Source: Pomphorhynchus laevis (taxonomy: Eukaryota; Acanthocephala; Palaeacanthocephala; Echinorhynchida; Pomphorhynchidae). Taken from it: a stretch of 64,000 bases of DNA. Numbering within the stretch: position 1 is the first letter of the stretch; every line of letters starts with the position of its first letter. The stretch is taken from NCBI GenBank assembly GCA_012934845.2, contig WNNJ02002345.1, positions 45,676 to 109,675 on the forward strand, given 5' to 3'. The position numbers were made by a program, and so were the translations under genes. Below are positions 45,700 to 55,404 of the stretch, piece after piece. Under the pieces are notes generated by a model. The model did no database searches. It worked only from the letters and a program-made list of their open reading frames with translations, and was not told the DNA's origin.

Positions 45700-46255
45700 A
45701 TAAAGCTTTAAATAATTGTATTGTAAGTAATGCGACACCAAATGTTTTTTATTAAATATTAATAATAAGTGTAACTGCAATACCGCAGGTGTAGTAAATC
45801 GTGTTAAAAGTTGAAGCTTTTAATGGCCATCCAGCAGCACCCTGTCAGATGCTGCTGGATGGCCCGTTGTAAGTTTAGTCTGAGTCAACTAAACTAGGTG
45901 GCGACACCGAAAAAGCAACGTTAAAAATTATGACTTAAAAGTTACATGTACTCAACCATATTGGAAAAATACGTAAGTACTAATGATTTCAATTTTAGAT
46001 CTTTTAAATGTAACAGAAAAAATTGTATAGTTTGTGATGTTATAAATAATAATTGTATCGTAAGTAATACGACAAACAAATGTTTTTCATTAAATATTAA
46101 TAATAATTGTAACTGCAATACCGCAGGTGTAGTGTATCTTATACAATGTACATGTGGGTGGCAATATATTGGAAAAACATATCAAATGCTAAAAGCAAGG
46201 TTTAGGAACTACATATATAATATATGCATAATAGTCAAACTATATAATAGTCAAA
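45700..46255 (+). repeat. Inverted duplicates of the Naiad head inside N2
   Basis: Two plus-strand copies of the 5' leader/GIY-YIG start lie here: a scrap at 45712-45795, and leader plus head at 45800-46255 (MYSTILEKYVST at 45946, to AGVVYLIQCTCGWQYIG). Both are opposite to the main element. A perfect 15-bp hairpin (ggccatccagcagca, 10-nt loop, its complement; 45826-45865) marks one junction. The region separates the GIY-YIG ORF from the RT. Confidence 0.8.
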
Positions 46256-47519
46256 CTATAGTCGAACATTCACTATTAATCAGCTTACTAAAGTAATCAG
46301 TTAAGTTATTATATAACGAATTGTAAATTTTATTTTTGTCGTTGTTATTATTTAATCTATATTTATACCCTTTTGATAGCAGCTTTCTTAATTCACAATT
46401 TTCAATTAATTCTAGATTATGGGTACATATATGTTCATTTATTTTATCAAAACCAAGACTTTTACAATTGCATTCTGTTTCCATTATGTTTCTAATATTA
46501 TCGTTACATATTGATTTTAATTCTTTATTATAATTACAAATTTTTCGTCCTAATGGTGGTAGGAGTTTATACCTTATTTTAGGAATATATTTACTTAAAT
46601 CTGACCCTATTATTTCTTTACTTTTAGAATTATTTAAAAGTCCGGCTATATTTATGTTATCTATACATTTATTAATGAAGTTTATGGTTAATGTATATTT
46701 TCTATTGTTATTATTAACATTTATTGTACGATTATAGTATTTTGTATTACAATAACTGTCTATTATACAACTTAGCATATCATAGTCGTTAATTAATTTT
46801 TGATTTATTGAACATATGATATCTTTAGAAAAACTTCTTATATTTACATAAAGATCTTTTAGCTTATTATCACTTAAAAGTTGTTTTAATATTTCTAATT
46901 GTTCATTTATATACATATCTTTTTTAATATTTTTAACTCTATTTTTCCTATTCCTTTTATCACCATGACTTCTTGGTTTGCGTTTAACCGGATTATTATA
47001 ATATAGTTGTTTATTATGTATTATACTACTTCTGCCAATTCCTTGTACCACGTCATTCAATCCTAATGGGTACATGGAATTAAGCGTTTTAATCCAAAAA
47101 TCTTCTTTTTCTAATAGTTTTTGATTTAATATTGAAATGTTTTCTTCGATAATATGTTCTAAAATAAATAATTTACAGTTTTTAATATCATGTCCTATTA
47201 ATCTCATATGTTTATGAAATATAGTTTGACTATTATGCTGTATATTATATATGTGTTGCCTAAACCTAGTTTTTAACATTTGATATGTTTTTCCTATATA
47301 TTGCAATCCACATGTGCATTGTATTAGATACACTACACCTGCGGTATTGCAGTTACAATTATTATTAATATTTAATGAAAAACATTTGTTTGTCGTATTA
47401 CTTACGATACAATTATTATTTATAACATCACAAACTATACAATTTTTTCTGTTACATTTAAAAGATCTAAAATTGAAATCATTAGTACTTACGTATTTTT
47501 CCAATGTGGTTGAATACAT
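46251..47519 (-). CDS. Naiad N2 N-terminal GIY-YIG endonuclease ORF (422 codons)
   Basis: Expected to nick target DNA for retrotransposition. From the ATG at 47519: a Cys cluster CNRKNCIVCD at about residues 22-31, a second Cys group (CFSLNINNNCNCN), then the GIY-YIG core at about 62-85 (AGVVYLIQCTCGLQYIGKTY) with the catalytic-type Arg in KTRFRQHI and, at about 128-150, EKEDFWIKTLNSMYPLGLND, whose Glu is the usual metal ligand. A basic region follows (KRKPRSHGDKRNRKNRVK), then an Asn-rich linker that in copy N1 runs on into the RT. The frame stops at 46251, where the inverted segment begins. Unlike Penelope, the nuclease leads the polyprotein. Confidence 0.88.
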   Translation of the reverse strand: MYSTTLEKYVSTNDFNFRSFKCNRKNCIVCDVINNNCIVSNTTNKCFSLNINNNCNCNTAGVVYLIQCTCGLQYIGKTYQMLKTRFRQHIYNIQHNSQTIFHKHMRLIGHDIKNCKLFILEHIIEENISILNQKLLEKEDFWIKTLNSMYPLGLNDVVQGIGRSSIIHNKQLYYNNPVKRKPRSHGDKRNRKNRVKNIKKDMYINEQLEILKQLLSDNKLKDLYVNIRSFSKDIICSINQKLINDYDMLSCIIDSYCNTKYYNRTINVNNNNRKYTLTINFINKCIDNINIAGLLNNSKSKEIIGSDLSKYIPKIRYKLLPPLGRKICNYNKELKSICNDNIRNIMETECNCKSLGFDKINEHICTHNLELIENCELRKLLSKGYKYRLNNNNDKNKIYNSLYNNLTDYFSKLINSECSTIV

Positions 47520-47945
47520 GTAATGTTTAAGTCATAATTTTTAACGTTGCTTTTTCGGTGTCGCCACCTAGTTTAGTTGACTCAGACTAAACTTACAACG
47601 GGCCATCCAGCAGCATCTGACAGGGGGCTGCCCTGCTTAAGGCGGTTGCAGGCTGGAACAAGATCTATAAAGATCTACCACCTTCACTCCACGCGCTACG
47701 CGACCTAGCTATTGGCCATTACCTGGTCTCTTAAACGTGATCACGTGAAGCAGTTTACATTTTAAAGTGTAAACACCTTGGGATGCAAACTTCTCCCTTT
47801 TTTAGAATTAATAATTTATCAAACTTGTTTGAAAATAAGAAAAAATAATAGTAAAGTCGTAACCAATAATACATAGTTTCAGTATTTCTGACAGAGGTCA
47901 TATTACCGGGAAAACAAAGTCCACAGGTCAATAATAACATGTCAG
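47520..47945 (-). other. Naiad N2 5' leader
   Basis: Region between the upstream element-end block and the GIY-YIG ATG. It includes palindromes gtttacactttaaaatgtaaac (about 47754-47774) and acgtgatcacgt (about 47736-47747), the ggccatccagcagc arm and the ttgctttttcggtgtcgcc word. Its copies occur at 25880 and 57540-58100. Likely promoter/leader of the PLE; inference. Confidence 0.6.
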
Positions 47946-48095
47946 TAGAACAAATTAAATCAGCTAACTGAGTCTACTTATTTAATATAATTATAAAATA
48001 AACAAAACATTTTAATGCTAAATCAAAATTTAGTAATTTAATAAAATTAATTTTACATTTGAACTTGATATAAATTATATATTAAAAATATCCAA
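47946..48095 (-). repeat. Naiad element-end block upstream of N2 (pLTR-like)
   Basis: Matches the last ~150 bp of the Naiad 3' UTR (agtctacttatttaatataattataaaataaac) and abuts the 5' leader. Together with the piece at 50488-50550 it forms one 3' UTR split by the ORF F segment. Confidence 0.7.
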
Positions 48096-48100
48096 AGTAA

Positions 48101-49966
48101 CTATAATGAATGATCAGATTCTAAATCCTCACCGATCGGCAAGGATTTTGTAAGCTCCGGCTTATTACTGTACTTTTTAGAGTTATTTCTTTGTGATCGC
48201 TGATATTCTTCGCTATCATGTTCATGCGATCCATGAGCGTTGCTGTGACCACTATCTTCCACTTCGGTTGATGTATTCGCGGCCGCGGTGGTGGCGGTTG
48301 TAATGAATTCGTTATTTCTTCGAACCATGTTTGAGCAACTCTTCAAAATTGATGCAATGTTACTACTTTTATTCGTAATTAAGTGATTGGCGGTATTTGT
48401 TGTCGCTATCATTTGTACTACCGATGGTGCGTCGTCATGATGATCATGCTTAACACCTTGAACATCAACAACATTGTCGGGTAGTATAAGATCATCACAC
48501 ATGTTGAGTAACTGATGAATGATCTGGTTGAGATGATCATAACAATTGTCGGGTGTATGATCGGCAACACTAGATTGGCTGCTATTCATCGTGGAAATTC
48601 CGGTTTTACCATTGTCAATCATAGTTTCTTCTTGGTTACTACTTGATGATACAAAGAAAGGCGCAGCAGATTCGTCGGCACCGGGTTCGTTGATAGAACC
48701 AGAAGCAAATTTTGCAAATTCATTCGATGGATTGCAATCAAGCCCATATTTAGGATCATATGATGTAAATGACATCATTGGTATTGTTGAATTGCTGTTA
48801 AGTATAAATGATGACGATTCAAACTCCAATCCCTGTTGAGATGATCCTTTTAATTTTATCGCCAAGTTATCATTATCCTTGATTGGACAACAAATTAGAT
48901 TATTGAATTCGTTCATTTGATTATTATTTATTTGCATATCATTACTAGCTAAGGGATGCATTGAACTCTGATGCAGCTCACCAAGTTGTTGGATCTTATT
49001 TATTAGATCGGTAACTTCTCCTGTTGGTGCATTAGCAGACATCAATAGATGACTTTCAGCATCAGTTGTAGTTGCACAATAAGTAAATATCATTTCTTTT
49101 TCGAAATCTGTTTGACCGTAGTCCGACGATTGCTTTCTAACTTTGGTAAGAGATTTGGCTACATCAGTATCGTCATTATCGTCGACATTAAGCTGGGAAT
49201 GATGATGCTGAAAAACATCATTAGTAGCATCGAATGGAGTATCGTGCTTAGTGATATTGGCAGGAATGTCATCGTTACATTGAGACACATGCTTGTTTAT
49301 CGGTTCATTATCTGCGACTATCGTAGAAGTGGCGCTCACAGCATTATGCTCAGTTTCAATTGATCTGGAGTTATATGTATCACAACGTCTAGTCATACAG
49401 GGTAGTCTTATCACATCACGAGTTCGGATCGAAGCACAAGTGTCTGGCTCGAAGAGGCGTTTCCCGGGTTCACCTGTTTCCTGGTGTCCACCATCAAATG
49501 TGGATATTGGGATCTGATCAAGTGACGCTAGCATTGCTTTGGCGTTGCCTCTCATTATTGCAATAGAGATGCGCTGGTATAAATGCGTGATTGTCACGGC
49601 GTAAGTGACTCCGCTTGTCCGGCTCATGTTATTTGCAACCCGTTTGATGACCCTGTTTCCCTCTTCATTCCATCCCCCAAACGACTCCACTACAGCGGCT
49701 GAGAATATATACCCCGCTGCTTCGACCCTGCTCTTGTACTTTCGGTCTTTAACATTAATTGCATACGATGTAGCGGTGGCGAGCTTTGCGTTAGCAGCTG
49801 AGCGACGGTATGCCGTCTGTTGGGGGTGAGTGACTGCAAAGTCGATTGCATGGGGAGGATCCCCATAAAATAGGATGTCTGCCGGCCGTTCACGTAGGTC
49901 CGGGATAATACCTCGCACTTCCAGAGCTACATCCATCCGGGCTGATTGTGCGGCTGCGAATACCAC
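48101..49966 (-). CDS. ORF F: RT-element nuclease-like domain fused to a low-complexity protein (621 codons)
   Basis: An uninterrupted minus-strand frame. Residues about 1-185 match the C-terminal nuclease-like domain of an RT family related to E: RMDVALEVRGIIPDLRERP, PADILFYGDPPHAIDFAVTH and KSRVEAAGYIFSAAVVESFGGW, a PD-(D/E)XK-like pattern by inference. From about residue 200 the protein becomes Asn/Ser/Asp/His/Thr-rich with acidic stretches (NVDDNDDTDVAK, HDHHDDAPS, GSHEHDSEEYQRSQRNNSKK), unlike any transposon part here, ending DLESDHSL. No domain recognised in this half. Possible origins: capture of a host exon, or an unusually long element C-terminus. The first codons overlap 49927-50487 in another frame. 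Confidence 0.6.
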   Translation of the reverse strand: MVFAAAQSARMDVALEVRGIIPDLRERPADILFYGDPPHAIDFAVTHPQQTAYRRSAANAKLATATSYAINVKDRKYKSRVEAAGYIFSAAVVESFGGWNEEGNRVIKRVANNMSRTSGVTYAVTITHLYQRISIAIMRGNAKAMLASLDQIPISTFDGGHQETGEPGKRLFEPDTCASIRTRDVIRLPCMTRRCDTYNSRSIETEHNAVSATSTIVADNEPINKHVSQCNDDIPANITKHDTPFDATNDVFQHHHSQLNVDDNDDTDVAKSLTKVRKQSSDYGQTDFEKEMIFTYCATTTDAESHLLMSANAPTGEVTDLINKIQQLGELHQSSMHPLASNDMQINNNQMNEFNNLICCPIKDNDNLAIKLKGSSQQGLEFESSSFILNSNSTIPMMSFTSYDPKYGLDCNPSNEFAKFASGSINEPGADESAAPFFVSSSSNQEETMIDNGKTGISTMNSSQSSVADHTPDNCYDHLNQIIHQLLNMCDDLILPDNVVDVQGVKHDHHDDAPSVVQMIATTNTANHLITNKSSNIASILKSCSNMVRRNNEFITTATTAAANTSTEVEDSGHSNAHGSHEHDSEEYQRSQRNNSKKYSNKPELTKSLPIGEDLESDHSL

Positions 49967-50487
49967 GTCACGAATAGCATTATGCCGCAGTCCTTGGTAA
50001 CCCCGTATTGGTATGTTAGCGAGTGTATGCCTTCATTATCAGCTATGCGCATGCAGCGGCCGCATCTATAATTCCTTTCGTGTAAAGGAATTCCAAGCCA
50101 CATGCGGACTAGAATACAGAACTGTGGGGGTGTTAATTCCGTTCCAGATGCCGCATTTGGTACAGCGCTAAGCCAAGCCCCAGCTTTTGGACACGACACT
50201 GCATGTAGTCGGGCACGATCCATTTCGCTAGCTGATTGTATAAGCTGTGTCGAGGCGAGATTTTCAATCAGACGTGAGGTTGATGATTGACCGCCATCCG
50301 TAGACGATATGAAGTGAGTTCCCACTGTGGTTCTAAGGGTGGCTAATGCCTCTGAATAGCCAGGAAAAAGTGTAGGATCCAGACTGTATTCTTCTCCGAC
50401 CTGCATCACGCTATGTATAAATGCGCTCTGGACATGCGCCGCATTGCATCTTAGGCCAAATCCACCAAGACGGATTGGGAGTGTCAT
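49927..50487 (-). pseudogene. ORF F upstream part: end of an RT and zinc-binding region
   Basis: Encodes LPIRLGGFGLRCNAAH, KAGAWLSAVPNAASGTELTP, MWLGIPL and a CGRCMRIADNEGIHS zinc-type motif, the stretch that follows the RT in family E-like elements. A single-base shift near 50000 separates it from ORF F. The shifted frame reads GLRHNAIRDVVFAAAQS into it. The RT itself is absent, so the element is 5'-truncated. The piece abuts Naiad 3'-UTR sequence at 50488. Confidence 0.7.
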
Positions 50488-50964
50488 CTGTGAAATAATT
50501 GTTTTTAGATTTTCTATAATTTAAATTTTCTATAATTTAAATCAAGTTAAAAAAATGAAATTTAAAATGAACGTCATTTTTATGAATTGACTAATAAATA
50601 ACAGACGTTGTATCAGAATAAGAATTAGAGGTCATTTGGAGCAACTGCTATGCCATTAGGTTTCGGCCCCTAACTCCTCTACCCAACATAGTAGCGGGGC
50701 CAAATACATGCTAATGATGTATTTCCTCTGAAATAACTATCTAGTATCTTATTCTAATATAAAGTATATTATTTATTATCCATCCATAAAAATTTGCCAC
50801 TTAAGAGTTTAAATTTATTATTTATATTATTGTGTTGATTTATATATTTTACTATTTTCTGCTTGATGTTATTTTTATAGTAACCTAGTTTAAAATATGT
50901 ATCTATTAAATTATTTAAATGATTTTGAAGAAAGATAATATCATTACATATTGTTGCAATTCTT
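50488..50964 (-). mobile_element. Naiad PLE copy N3, 5'-truncated
   Basis: Minus-strand end of the RT (RIATICNDI, FLQNHLNNLIDTYF, LWMDNK) plus a 3' UTR with the full pairing block (about 50650-50710). The 3' UTR stops at about 50488, where ORF F begins, and its missing end is at 47946-48095. It therefore forms the upstream member of a head-to-tail Naiad pair with N2. Confidence 0.8.
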
Positions 50965-51835
50965 AATATTAGTTAAAGATCTTTTATCCGCTCAAAGTGC
51001 GTTAGATGGTCTGTCATCCTATTGTTTATCAAATCAGTTGACGGTGAATGTAAATAAATCGAAAGCCCTTAAATTTCGGTTAGGTGGACCTTTGCGTCGA
51101 TGTGACATGCTGAGAATAGGCAATGTAGATTTAGAATACTGCAATAGTTACAATTATTTGGGAGTATTACTTTCGTCGAAATGGTCATTTACTGAACACC
51201 TACATCGTAAATCCTCGAAGTTAGTTGTAGCAACCTCTTATGCAAAAAACTTAGGTTCTTTATCTTTCTCAGGAGCCCTCCGGTATTTTCGAAGTATGCT
51301 GCTTCCCATAGTTTCATATGCTTTGCCAGTTATCTGGTCGGATTTAAGTCCCTTCAATTTTCAGCAGTTGGACAGGTGTCAATGGAGATTCGTGAAGCGA
51401 ATTGTTGGAGTCTCACCAAAATGTTCTTCATCGGTTATAGCGATACTATCATCGTTAGAACCTTGCTCTAAATACATCTGCTCAACATTTAATCTTCAAC
51501 ACACACTGCATCATTTACTACTAACCTGAACATGTTCTTTCGAAAGACGACTTCATTGGATTCTGAATTTTATCTTACTCAGGCATTCTTACAGACTAAA
51601 TGGAGAGAACCATGTGCAAGGAAAAGACCGCTGATCTGGAGAGCATCTGTCCATGGATATCACGATAAATTCTGCGCTATTAGAATTCCAGTACATGCAC
51701 GGTGCTCTTTGTGCATTTGTGTTCTTTGCAAAAACGAATGCGCATCTAACCTGCATATCTTCACTTGCCCAATTTTGAAAAATCTGTCACTATCCGATAT
51801 TGACAGTAGGAGAAGATTTTGAAATACAACTTATA
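50965..51835 (+). pseudogene. LINE G RT, right half
   Basis: Resumes right after the YADD box: LVKDLLSAQSALDGL, NQLTVNVNKSKALKF, YNYLGVLLSSKWSF, then a C-terminal domain with RFVKRIVGVSP and, in a second frame (51532-51822), ARCSLCICVLCKNECASNLHIFTCP, a Cys/His finger of the type that ends RTE-like LINEs. One frame change near 51520. The 3' end is near 51910. Confidence 0.8.
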
Positions 51836-51924
51836 AAATTGATAAACTTTTGGTGTATTTATGTTGTTTACCCAGTACCGAAAGGTAAAGAGGTATAATA
51901 AACTTTTATCTCATTAATATTATC

Positions 51925-52075
51925 TTATCAGAGCGAGCACAATTGCCTTATGCTAATCATTTGAATCGTTTGACGCGCAGAGTAACGTTTCTATTGTGTA
52001 AAGCAGTGTCGAACAGCATCAGAGGTGGACGTTCAACACGAGGATGTCCTTCTAATAGCACACGTTGAAGAGTCA
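51925..52075 (+). pseudogene. Family E C-terminal scrap
   Basis: Encodes LPYANHLNRLTRRVTFLLCK and RGGRSTRGCPS, matching the end of the family E protein (SECIRYLRCKVSFSLVK, ARSTRRHPV). About 150 bp only. Confidence 0.65.
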
Positions 52076-52119
52076 AACAAATATCAATAATTTTGAAAAT
52101 ATTTATATAGAATGTTCAG

Positions 52120-52275
52120 TTGCTTGTATTTATATATTTTTTAAATAAAAAAATTATTATTATTATCGACAGTGTTTATTTTTATATTTATTTATTTATT
52201 TTTATTCGTTTATATTTATTCGTTTTTTATTTATTCTTATTTATTTTTATTTATTTTTATATATTGTGTTTATAT
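52120..52275 (+). repeat. T-rich TTTA microsatellite
   Basis: Imperfect run of tttatttattttta units at the left edge of the family E foldback. It keeps a spurious Phe/Leu/Tyr-rich frame open on the plus strand. Confidence 0.85.
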
Positions 52276-53000
52276 TTTTTATTATTTGAGGATATGGGAG
52301 TTCGCGTTTTGAGCTTAATTTTGAGGCTATTTGCTTCATTATCCTATTAGATTCCTGACTTGATCCTCCTGAAGACGAAAAAATTAACGGACTGAAATGC
52401 GCCTGTTCTAAACTTAAAATTCGCTCTCCATACTTCGATATTTTCCGTTTTTCATGATATTCAAAGTCAGCCTTACACTCAGTTCGGAAGTTAGAGGGAG
52501 CATGCACATTAAATATCGCGACATCCAAAAATGTCCGCTCAAACCGGCTTCCGAATAGTCCACTACATACAACATCCAGACGCGTTTCTTTCGATACGCT
52601 TGTGCTATTGTTATTAAAACGATAATCAGATGGTACGGGTGCTAATACTGGTTCAACCTCCACGCCACTGCAAATCCCGCAGTGGCGTGGAGGTTAGATG
52701 GTAACGCTCCTGTCTTGCACGAAAATGCATGATTGATAGTCATTACTGAAGAACATATGCATTTTTTATTTTCTAATGCTCAGGAATATAATAGGATAAT
52801 GAAGCAAATAGCGTCAAAATTAAGCTCAAAACGCGAACTCCCATATCCTCAAATAATAAAAAATATACGAGCGAAAATTTCATATGCCTTAGCTCGTGCT
52901 GCATCTGCCTGTTTAAGAGCGCCACGCTCTACATATGGAAAACCTGTTCACGATTATTTTCGATCAACAGAAGAGATAGCCAATGTTTGCTTGTAATAAT
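52262..53000. pseudogene. Family E nuclease fragment arranged as a foldback
   Basis: The left part (52663-52262, minus) encodes ETRLDVVCSGLFGSRFERT, FLDVAIFN, YHEKRKISKYGERI and then NRIMKQIASKLSSKREL. The right part (52777-53000, plus) starts with that same NRIMKQIASKLSSKREL stretch and continues into KISYALARAASACLRAPRS. So about 85 bp (52262-52350 and 52783-52870) form an inverted repeat, and a perfect 16-bp palindrome with a 9-nt loop (52655-52695) lies between them. The product would be the nuclease-like end of family E; here it is split in two orientations. Confidence 0.72.
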
Positions 53001-53339
53001 AATTATTATTAGCCTTTGATTTTATACTCTGTCATTTGAGATATTTGATTTATTGTATTTGATTTATTTATTTACTGTAAAAAACAACATTTTCTCTTTA
53101 AAAAATAAATTAAATATTTTTGGGAATTATTTTAATAGAAAACAATTTAAAGGAAATTTACAAAAGTAGCAGCAATATAAAATTAACGATTAAATAATTA
53201 AAAAACAATGAAGAAATTTACAAAAATAGCGATGACAACATAAATGCTGTTGATATTGGATTTAAGATTCAGATATTTACATTTTAAAATTTTTTATAGT
53301 ACAGAATATGTACTATAAATAAATAATATGTCTCGAGAC

Positions 53340-53930
53340 TTTAGTTTGATCAGCAAACTGAGTCTACGTATTTTATATTATTTATAAATTAAAAATAATG
53401 CTAAATACAATCTAAATAGTTAAACAATAAATAATTTTAACTAACAAATTATTGTTATATAAAATGTTATATAATTTATATCAAGTTTAAATTTATAATT
53501 GAAATTTAAAAAAGTCAATTTTTTGATGAATTGAATAATAAATAACATACGATGTATCAAAATAAGGAATAGAAGTCATCAAGAGGAATTTCTATGTCAT
53601 CAAATTTCGGTCCCTATTTCTCGATCCAGCATAGCAGCATAAAAATAGGCTTTTATTTTAAATTACAATTTTAAAACAAATTCTATCATAAAAAAATATT
53701 AAATAATTCTATTTAAAAAATACAATTTTTAATTATAATTTTAAAATTTGGCAACATAATTCTATGCTGGGTCGAGGAATAAGGCCGAGATTTGCGAAAT
53801 CTTACAACTTCGATTTATTATTTTAACTCGATATAAATATAAATTGTATAAAATCTTATACATATATTTATTATTTATCTTTATTTATATATCGTTTAAA
53901 TACGCAGACTCAGTTATCTAATTTGTAAAT
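53340..53930. repeat. Degenerate Naiad 3'-UTR copies in both orientations
   Basis: 53350-53640 is a decayed minus-oriented copy (aaactgagtctacgtatttt ... atttcggtccct ... catagcagc). 53764-53925 is a plus-oriented scrap (atgctgggtcgaggaataag ... acgcagactcagttatct). Older than the 44 kb copies by divergence. No gene. Confidence 0.7.
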
Positions 53931-54433
53931 ATTTGACGAAATATAATTTAGACATCTATTATAATCGGCGAAATATTCTTGAATTTTGTAAATATAATTT
54001 AGATACTGTCGATAAATTAATAAATTTATTAAATCAGTAAATTCATTAAAATTAATTTTCTGACACTTTAGCCAAAAAATGCAGATATTTTTCATGAGAT
54101 ATTAATTGGCTATTAAACGAAAAAACCATTAAAATTAGTCAACAAATTAGCTATAGTAACGAATCTTTTGAAAATTAAATTAACACTTATTCTAAAAGTG
54201 GACACCATGTTTTGTTTAAATTTCTTTACGTAAAAATTTTCTACGAAAAAAAGTTATGCTTTCAACAGTTTAAGGTTGCAGAAGAATTGATTTTGCTTGT
54301 AGTTATGCAAATACAACAAAACAAAATAGAAAAATAAATACGACTAAAATGTAAATTAAGTATACACAAAAACAAATCGAGGCTGGTTAGTTGATGAGTC
54401 TTAGTAAATCATCAGCATGTCCCGTAATAGTCA
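53931..54433. other. Downstream flank of the alpha-actinin gene
   Basis: AT-rich DNA just past the alpha-actinin stop codon in the coding sense, so part of it should be the 3' UTR. I could not identify a clear poly(A) site. Confidence 0.45.
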
Positions 54434-54595
54434 TTAATTAACATCGGTTTGACCGTAGACAGTAGTAATAAAGTCTATGTAATCCAAAGCATTTGGAGGC
54501 GCGCCGCTATCAGAAAATTGCTTCATTCGCTCGATACAGTATTCAGCTTGATCTTGTGGCAATTCGTTTCTTAATTGATCCTTTGTTATATACGA
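54434..54595 (-). CDS. Actn: Alpha-actinin, terminal coding exon
   Basis: Encodes SYITKDQLRNELPQDQ, AEYCIERMKQF and ALDYIDFITTVYGQTDVN, then a stop at 54434-54436. It matches the end of animal alpha-actinin (YITVDELRRELPPDQAEYC ... ALDYMSFSTALYGESDL), the second EF-hand pair of the calmodulin-like domain that regulates actin crosslinking and binds titin-like partners. The acceptor is TTTAG before 54595, phase 0, joining the exon at 58770 to read SSGE-SYIT. The 4.2-kb intron between them is full of Naiad debris. Confidence 0.92.
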   Translation of the reverse strand, partial: SYITKDQLRNELPQDQAEYCIERMKQFSDSGAPPNALDYIDFITTVYGQTDVN

Positions 54596-55404
54596 CTAAA
54601 TCATACAAATACACTAATTTTGCTTTATAATTTATTATTTAATATCAAATTTTGGATAGATTTAACAAAAAAAAACCATATCAAAAATTTCAATGTTGTT
54701 TTAAAAATAAAATGTTTTGCTGCATCAAAACATTTTGATCGAAACAATCCACTCGCTCATACCGGTGCAGATACGGATCGCCCATCGATGACGATACTGA
54801 TGAAATAGGTAATATTGTATTTATTTAAACGAATCAAATCGACGACTTATTTCATTGATAAAGCCGTCGTTCAAATAATTCCATTGATATGTTCAGTGTA
54901 TTTCTGAAAGAGAAATATAACCGAAAGTAAAAATTGCATATATTGGTGTGATAATCGAGTTCATTGTCGCATATATATGAAGATATGCTTGAACTTCGTA
55001 GAACGAATTAAATTTAATGCGTTACTCATTAATAATCACAAATTAATATAGAAATAATGCTGAATAAAAATTAAATAATAAATAATATTTAATAATAAAT
55101 AATAAATAATAATTAATAATATTTATTAAACATAAATACACTGTTCGATTATCAGTTTAAAAAAGCAGTTTAAGTGATTGCTAATAACAAATTATAAGAT
55201 AGCGATTCATTTATATTAGCATATAAAATCGATAAGAAAAATATTCTAAATACACAAATGAAATGATCAGCATTTCATCAGATCTACGTTGGCGTATATT
55301 GAAAATGTCAAAGGACCAACTAAAACAAATGAAAAATACACTTTTTAAATACATTTTTAAATGAAAAATAAAAAATTTACTGAAATTAAGAAACTAAATC
55401 AAAA

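Larger units (their letters stand above)
43965..48095 (-). mobile_element. Naiad PLE copy N2, main copy (GIY-YIG upstream of RT)
   Basis: Minus-strand Penelope-like element. In coding sense: upstream element-end block (48095-47946), 5' leader (47945-47520), GIY-YIG ORF (47519-46251), a scrambled segment with inverted copies of the head (46255-45700), the RT (45690-44337) and the 3' UTR (44336-43965). An N-terminal GIY-YIG is the diagnostic layout of Naiad/Chlamys PLEs, whereas canonical Penelope elements have it C-terminal. The 3'-end sequence repeated upstream of the 5' leader is the head-to-tail (pLTR) arrangement common in PLEs. The RT frame itself looks open from 45638. Confidence 0.88.

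Noticed and set aside
52120-52350. Phe/Tyr/Leu-rich plus-strand frame resembling a membrane protein
   Set aside because: It is a translation of the TTTA microsatellite.
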